DNA from: Holtermannia corniformis | Taxonomy: Eukaryota > Basidiomycota > Tremellomycetes > Holtermanniales | NCBI GenBank assembly: GCA_001599935.1 | Contig: BCIJ01000017.1 | Span: 9,847-73,846 of the forward strand | Length of the DNA stretch: 64,000 nt | Direction of reading: 5' to 3' | Shown here: positions 55,701 to 64,000 of the stretch, piece by piece | Position numbering within the stretch: position 1 is the first letter of the stretch | Layout of the letters: each line of letters begins with the position of its first letter | Program-made: the position numbers and the translations under genes | The notes under the pieces: model-generated | The model's input: the letters and a program-made list of their open reading frames with translations, nothing else | Database searches by the model: none | Told to the model about the DNA's origin: nothing

Positions 55701-55962
55701 GCCCCTCGACGCCCCGTCCAGCAGCTGTACAGGCGTCCCAAGCCGGCAGCACGCCCTGTGCGTGTGAAGCCTTTGTCGGCGTCCCGAGCGGAAGGGACAT
55801 TGTGCGCAGCATTGATCTTGGCTGCGGTGAGGCCGTGTTGGGAGTTTGCGTCGGGGTCGGCCGCCGGAGTGGACTTGGGAATCGGGCGGGCGAGGTTGAT
55901 GGTGGTGGTTGCTGTTGAGACCTCGTCCTTTGGCGAGCTGCCGGGGGCGTACTGAAGCTCAT
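52771..55962 (-). CDS. F-box / WD40 repeat protein
   Basis: Start MSFSTPPAARQRTRSQQQ at 55962 opens a Ser/Pro-rich N-terminus, followed by a short coiled piece (SLRAAETELAKYRARRG) and LSGELNEDIIKRAVRKLDKK. An F-box reads LQDSIAARVMTFLDPRDVLD then LRFV. WD40 blades follow: KVFVAGFHDVGRVQVWSTET with LSGHLHGIRAVA, MVSAGADKALVCWDWR, TGEKIYKFGQQTAMCVGVQL, LGDRIISVTIEGMIRCFSI. A linker rich in SP sites (PSSPASTLSPISKSLFADRR) interrupts the propeller before a last blade YGCTDGTVCIVSFVGHAYK; the stop is at 52771. F-box/WD40 proteins recruit phosphorylated targets to SCF ubiquitin ligases. The long disordered insert between late blades is unusual. Which target or orthologue cannot be said. Confidence 0.85.
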
Positions 55963-56404
55963 CGCGATGGAGGCGCTCGGTACGCTACGAGCCAGGATCT
56001 GGTGTTACCTGGCATGCAAGCTGGCTACTGCGGCCGCGCAAAAGCACCCCAGCTGACAAGATGCTTGTGCAGCGAGGCCTGTACTGGTCAACTCTGAAAC
56101 GTCCGATGCCACGAGGTATGCACGTGGCGATAAATCGCTCGTCACGTCTGAAATCAAGACGGTGCAGCGAGTGGACAAGGCGTTTCGCAGCTCTTATACT
56201 GTCATTTGTGGATACGAGCTTGGTAGATAGACTACGATACTCGATGCGTCTCTTTGCAGACGTGAAGCGGCCACTTGGTCTGTTTCGCCACTCGGTCGTC
56301 TCGCCCTCCGCGACGAATCGGTCGTGACGTGGAGGTTGAGCACCGACGTCTCCTGTACTCGCGCTTGCATAGCAGCGTCCAAAGCGTCAGCCAGCTAGCC
56401 CAAC
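55963..56404. promoter_or_regulatory. Divergent intergenic region
   Basis: About 440 bp between the F-box/WD40 start (minus) and the RAMP4 start (plus). No clear motif is seen. Confidence 0.4.
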
Positions 56405-56653
56405 ATGGTGAGCTCCACGATTCAGTCTCCATCAGCGCTAACGATCCAGCCCAACGCCAACGACATCAAGCGAAAGAATGCCAATTTCGCAGCGCGCGCT
56501 CAAGCGGGGAAACGGACGGTCAAGCCCGCCCGGGGCGAGAAACGATCAACGGGGCTGACGGTGTTGATCTTGCTTGGGTTCTTGTTGGTCGGTGGGAGTG
56601 AGTGGATTGCGTCGCGTCGGGAAGGGACGAGGCTGATGGATGCGGCGGTGTAG
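56405..56653 (+). CDS. RAMP4/SERP1 (Ysy6) family ER translocon protein
   Basis: The first exon holds only the start codon (56405-56407); a 42-nt intron (GTGAGC donor, GCTAAC branch, CAG end, 56408-56449) follows, then PNANDIKRKNANFAARAQAG, KRTVKPARGEKRSTGL and the membrane span TVLILLGFLLVGGSEWIA, ending LMDAAV. Spliced this way the protein has 68 residues, the usual size for RAMP4/Ysy6; without splicing it would have a 15-residue insert not seen in the family. The intron is a multiple of three, so both forms stay in frame. RAMP4 is a tail-anchored protein bound to the Sec61 translocon that stabilises membrane proteins under stress. Confidence 0.88.
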   Translation: MVSSTIQSPSALTIQPNANDIKRKNANFAARAQAGKRTVKPARGEKRSTGLTVLILLGFLLVGGSEWIASRREGTRLMDAAV

Positions 56654-58004
56654 CGGTCGTGGAGATGGTGCGGTTGGCTTTCTTTGGAGGGTATTGAGGT
56701 GGGCGAGGTGGGCGTAGGAGCAGTAGCGAGGTACCGAGACGGTGCTGGAGGCGTACTGCTGCGCAGGGCGGATAGATGGGGAAGTTCGGGTTCATGTATG
56801 ACCATCACGACCACTGGCCTGGCGCGTACTATGATGCTCGCGCGTTCTGTTCTGAAAGCAGCCAAATGACCGACTGCGAGCATGATACGGCTGTGTACGC
56901 AAGATTCAAAAGGTAGGATACATCATGATCTAGATATGCTACGCCCGACGCCAAATCCACGACCGAAATCTATGCAGACGAGTGTCAGCCCAGTCCGCAC
57001 ATCTGAGATCCAAAAAGGGAAGAGAGAGGGTGAAGAGCTCCGATACCGTTGAAGAGTTATGCGCATCCTCTTGCGAGGGATAGCCCAGTGTGAATATGAT
57101 TAGAAATGTGTTTTCTTCATTCGCTCGAGGGTGGGTTGTAGGGATTGAACGAGAAAAAGAGAAAAAGACGCTCACCTGGTTTTGTCGGGTCGGTGTCATT
57201 CTGCTGCTCTACAAGAAAAACGAGAGCGAGTGTGCGCTACGACGCGGCCGAGGACGAGGCTACGTGCGCACAAGCCCTCTGCCGGGTCAAAAACAGCCAG
57301 CCAGGTCGAGCGCCTAGGTCGTGAGACCCGAGCGGCGAGCTTGGCTAAAACCAGGTCGAGCACTGCAAGACGCCGCGCCGACCGAGGTGGGGTTCACTCT
57401 GCCACGGGTTGACTCATACAACGACCAATCGCACAGCCGGAAAGGCAGGCGGAGGACCGGGACGCGTTGCGCCGAGCTGCACAAGACAGTGTGTGTGCGC
57501 GAGCACGCAGGGACTGTGGCGGCTGCTGGGTGCGCGGCGGTCGCACAGAGCGACTGTCCTCCTGGAAGCGGATCTAAAGAACCGTGGGGCAGGTAGGGGT
57601 GGGGAGGGGTAGAAAGAGGGTGTCAAACACAGACGGGGAGAGAGAAGGAGGGTCAGTATATGCGCGTGGCATGCTTCGGTCTGTCAGTCGCTTGCTTGTC
57701 GTGGGAACTGGTCAAGAGAGGTGGGCGCCCGTGTGTAGGGTTTTGTAGGTTTGCGACTCGGCGTTATCTCTGCTAACCCCCTTGGGATCTACAACGCCGA
57801 GAGCGGCCGTCGCTGACGCTGGCTCTCGCGCCCGTTGCCAGTGCTCCCAGCCAGCAGCGCACCTTTGTCACCACCACCACCACCGCTCTCCCATCCTCCT
57901 AGATAGCAAGACCGAGCGTCAGAGTGTAGCGTACAGGCTACGGTAGACGGCCAGCGCAGATCACGTCAGGCCAAAGCGAGCATCGCCCCAACTGGCATAC
58001 CATC
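56654..58004. other. Long intergenic region upstream of USP7
   Basis: No gene is supported. The first part is G-rich (repeats of GTGGGCG and GGAGGTGG types) and the part from about 57,600 has A/G-rich runs (AGAGAGAAGGAGGG) and later CACCAC repeats. Composition suggests untranslated leader and promoter of the USP7 gene. The longest frames show no conserved motif. Confidence 0.45.
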
Positions 58005-62306
<4,302 letters not shown>

Positions 62307-62454
62307 AGTTTGGGCCTCAAGTCTTGTATGTCTGTGTACCCCTCTTCCCTGCAACTCGTCGCTCCGGAGCCTCTTTGTTTGACTGTATACTGGCCGCGCG
62401 TGACGAGGATGAAAGCGATGAAATGAGTGAGATGGTGTGCTGCATGGCGACGTG

Positions 62455-63477
62455 CTACTTTTTCCCCTTTTTCTTCTTGCTCGGCGTGGACTGGGCGCGT
62501 GAGTACGAGGTGTGGGTCAGGGTAACGTACTTTGGCGGGCGAGTTGGCAGAGGCGGGCGAGTTGACAGAGGCGGGCTTTGCGGGTGACGCCGTCGCGGCT
62601 GGTGGACCGAGATTGACGACAGAGGGTATAGCTGTTGACGGCGGTGAAACGTCTTTGGGTTGAGCAGCAGCGAGTTGAGCAATCTGCTGCGCGACGGCGG
62701 CTTGGATCGCGGGCGGCGCGTGGGCCACGCCTTCGGGCTGCTGTACGCGCTTTGCCCTGTCTACGCGCTTCGCCTGGCGTTTGTCTGTCCCAACGTCAGC
62801 TCGTCCTCTGCACCCAGCCAGAGCGTGATCCACCCTCGGCCGCTTTGGTCTTGAGGATGGCTCTGACGACCGCGCGCTGCTTTTCCGAATGCGCCATCTC
62901 ACTCGCGGTCGCAAAGATGAGCTGACCCCAACCGTCGCGAAACGTATTAGCCTCTGCCACGACGTCTACAATCTCTGCCTCGAGTTCCTTTTCACCGAGT
63001 GCAAAGCGCGAGAGCGTATCGTCGCCTATCGAGCCCTTGTTGAGTAGAACCTGGAGGGCCTGCTTGTCGCTGCGCTGATCAGCTCGGTCAACCAGACGGG
63101 GCGTAAACGGACTCGCGCAACCGCCAGATCCGCCTCACGTCCTCCATTGCGCGCACGAGCAGGGCGGATTTCAGCATGGAATCGGGGATGGTCGTCTCGG
63201 ATTGGAGGAGGCTGATGTAGACGTTGCGAGCGGCGTGCTCGGGGAACCATGGTTCTTCGGCCGTTTGTTGCGCTAGAGCGTGGCCGTCAGCAGAGGTTAG
63301 AGTGCGCGTGACAAGTGACGGACCGGCTCGCCTGCGGCGGTAGATTCTGCTGAAGATGAGGAGGGACCCGATCAGCACTGTCGTGTACTAAGGAGGTGGG
63401 CGAGTAGTCAGCTGGCGCCGTCGGTTCGCATCGTCACACACCGCCAGCGGGACGACTAGTGAGGTTGCTATGCTCAT
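62455..63477 (-). CDS. SEC66: Translocation protein Sec66 (Sec71)
   Basis: Start MSIATSLVVPLA at 63477, then an intron and the membrane anchor YTTVLIGSLLIFSRIYRRRR. The conserved body is EEPWFPEHAARNVYISLLQS, ETTIPDSMLKSALLVRAMED, VRRIWRLRESVYAP, DKQALQVLLNKGSIGDDTLS, RFALGEKELEAEIVDVVAEA, NTFRDGWGQLIFATASEM. A basic and then Pro/Ala-rich tail ends STPSKKKKGKK at 62455. Sec66 is a subunit of the Sec62/Sec63 complex that drives post-translational import into the ER. The Ala/Pro tail is longer than in yeast. It converges on the USP7 gene with about 150 bp between stops. Confidence 0.93.
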
Positions 63478-63647
63478 CTTGAGCTAGTGCTGCGGACGGG
63501 CAGCGTGTTGGGACGGTTGATGATTGTCTGATCAGTGCGAAGCATAGCAAGCAAGCGACGTGTAAGCTAAAGTGGGGGGTTGCTGCACTCTCCACCACGG
63601 CACCAATCATCGTACATCCAACCAAAGCACAAGCCTGCCACCCGGTC

Positions 63648-64000
63648 CTACATGGCGAGCTCGGCTTGCAGCTTGCGCAGCTGGGCCTCCTCGTCGTCTT
63701 CCTCTTCCTGCTGTCGGACTTGTACCGGTCCGTCAGCGTGGGGATGCCAGTGTGCAGTCAACGTACGATCCCGCGTGGACACGTGCTGTCCGAGCGGTGA
63801 TTGCGGTGCGTGGATCGGTGCGCGCTCGGCGCCCTTGAGTCGGTCGTCGAGCTCTTCCTGCTCGAGCGCGTCGAGCTCGGCCGCAAGGTCGTCCTGCGAG
63901 TGTTAGCTGCTGTGGTGGGTGAGAGCGCGAGGGATGGCGGGAGCGCAGGGAGGATGGGATGGAACGAGGGAATACAAGGTGACGCCGAGCATTGAGCGAA
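63648..64000 (-). CDS. SNF7: ESCRT-III subunit Snf7/Vps32, 3' end only
   Basis: The last two exons are inside the window. Exon n-1 reads DDLAAELDALEQEELDDRLK, GAERAPIHAPQSPLG and HVSTRD; a short intron follows; the last exon reads RQQEEEDDEEAQLRKLQAEL then AM and the stop at 63648. LDALEQEELDDRL and the C-terminal leucine-rich acidic helix (the MIM that binds Vps4) are typical of Snf7/CHMP4. The protein polymerises on endosomal membranes to cut vesicle necks. The intron upstream (GCTAAC branch, CGCAG end near 63900) continues towards the window edge, so the N-terminal helical core is outside. Confidence 0.88.

Overview
The window is nuclear DNA of a fungus, most likely a basidiomycete. Coding regions are cut by many very short introns (mostly about 37-60 nt) with GT..AG ends and CTGAC/CTAAC-like branch sites. 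Recognisable genes are typical fungal single-copy genes, and the left end carries transposon classes that are common in basidiomycetes. I cannot name the species from sequence alone.

Positions 1 to about 12,000 are an accessory, repeat-rich region. It holds a broken DDE integrase/transposase-like gene (2043-4690), a broken minus-strand gene with a possible C2HC knuckle (5301-7114), and a minus-strand gene resembling TET/JBP 2-oxoglutarate dioxygenases (7252-9298). Two solo LTRs of one retrotransposon family lie inside the first two genes (3085-4016 and 6222-6616). Each has a perfect 5-bp target duplication, and deleting the LTR plus one duplication restores the reading frame. There are also a second dispersed repeat family (1233-1520 and 9875-10110), a nested palindrome (390-457), a hexanucleotide microsatellite, a poly-Glu trinucleotide tract and arrays of tiny hairpins.

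Positions 12,000 to 24,000 are a transition zone. It contains an APH-type phosphotransferase, a very large nuclear-type protein of unknown function, a secreted GH16 glucanase, a small coiled-coil protein with a decayed tandem paralogue, a hairpin-rich intergenic region, and mitochondrial ATP synthase subunit b.

Positions 24,000 to 64,000 are dense housekeeping sequence. In order: LEO1 (PAF1 complex), a cyclophilin A, a large coiled-coil protein, GTP cyclohydrolase II (riboflavin), a zinc alcohol dehydrogenase, a GATA factor, SYF2 (splicing), two unassigned genes, a Swi5/Ace2-type zinc-finger factor, MAK5 helicase (ribosome assembly), a PAQR/IZH membrane receptor, ERV46 (ER-Golgi transport), a PPIL1-type cyclophilin, an F-box/WD40 protein, RAMP4 (ER translocon), USP7/UBP15 deubiquitinase, SEC66 (translocation) and the 3' end of SNF7 (ESCRT-III). 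Most neighbours are divergent or convergent with 60-500 bp between them. There are no operons; functional grouping (ERV46, RAMP4 and SEC66 in the secretory pathway; LEO1, SYF2 and PPIL1 in transcription and splicing) is loose and may be chance.

Exon limits were deduced by eye from splice signals and protein continuity, and are firmer at the 3' ends than at the starts. Single unresolved bases (N) are at about 4950 and 60135.
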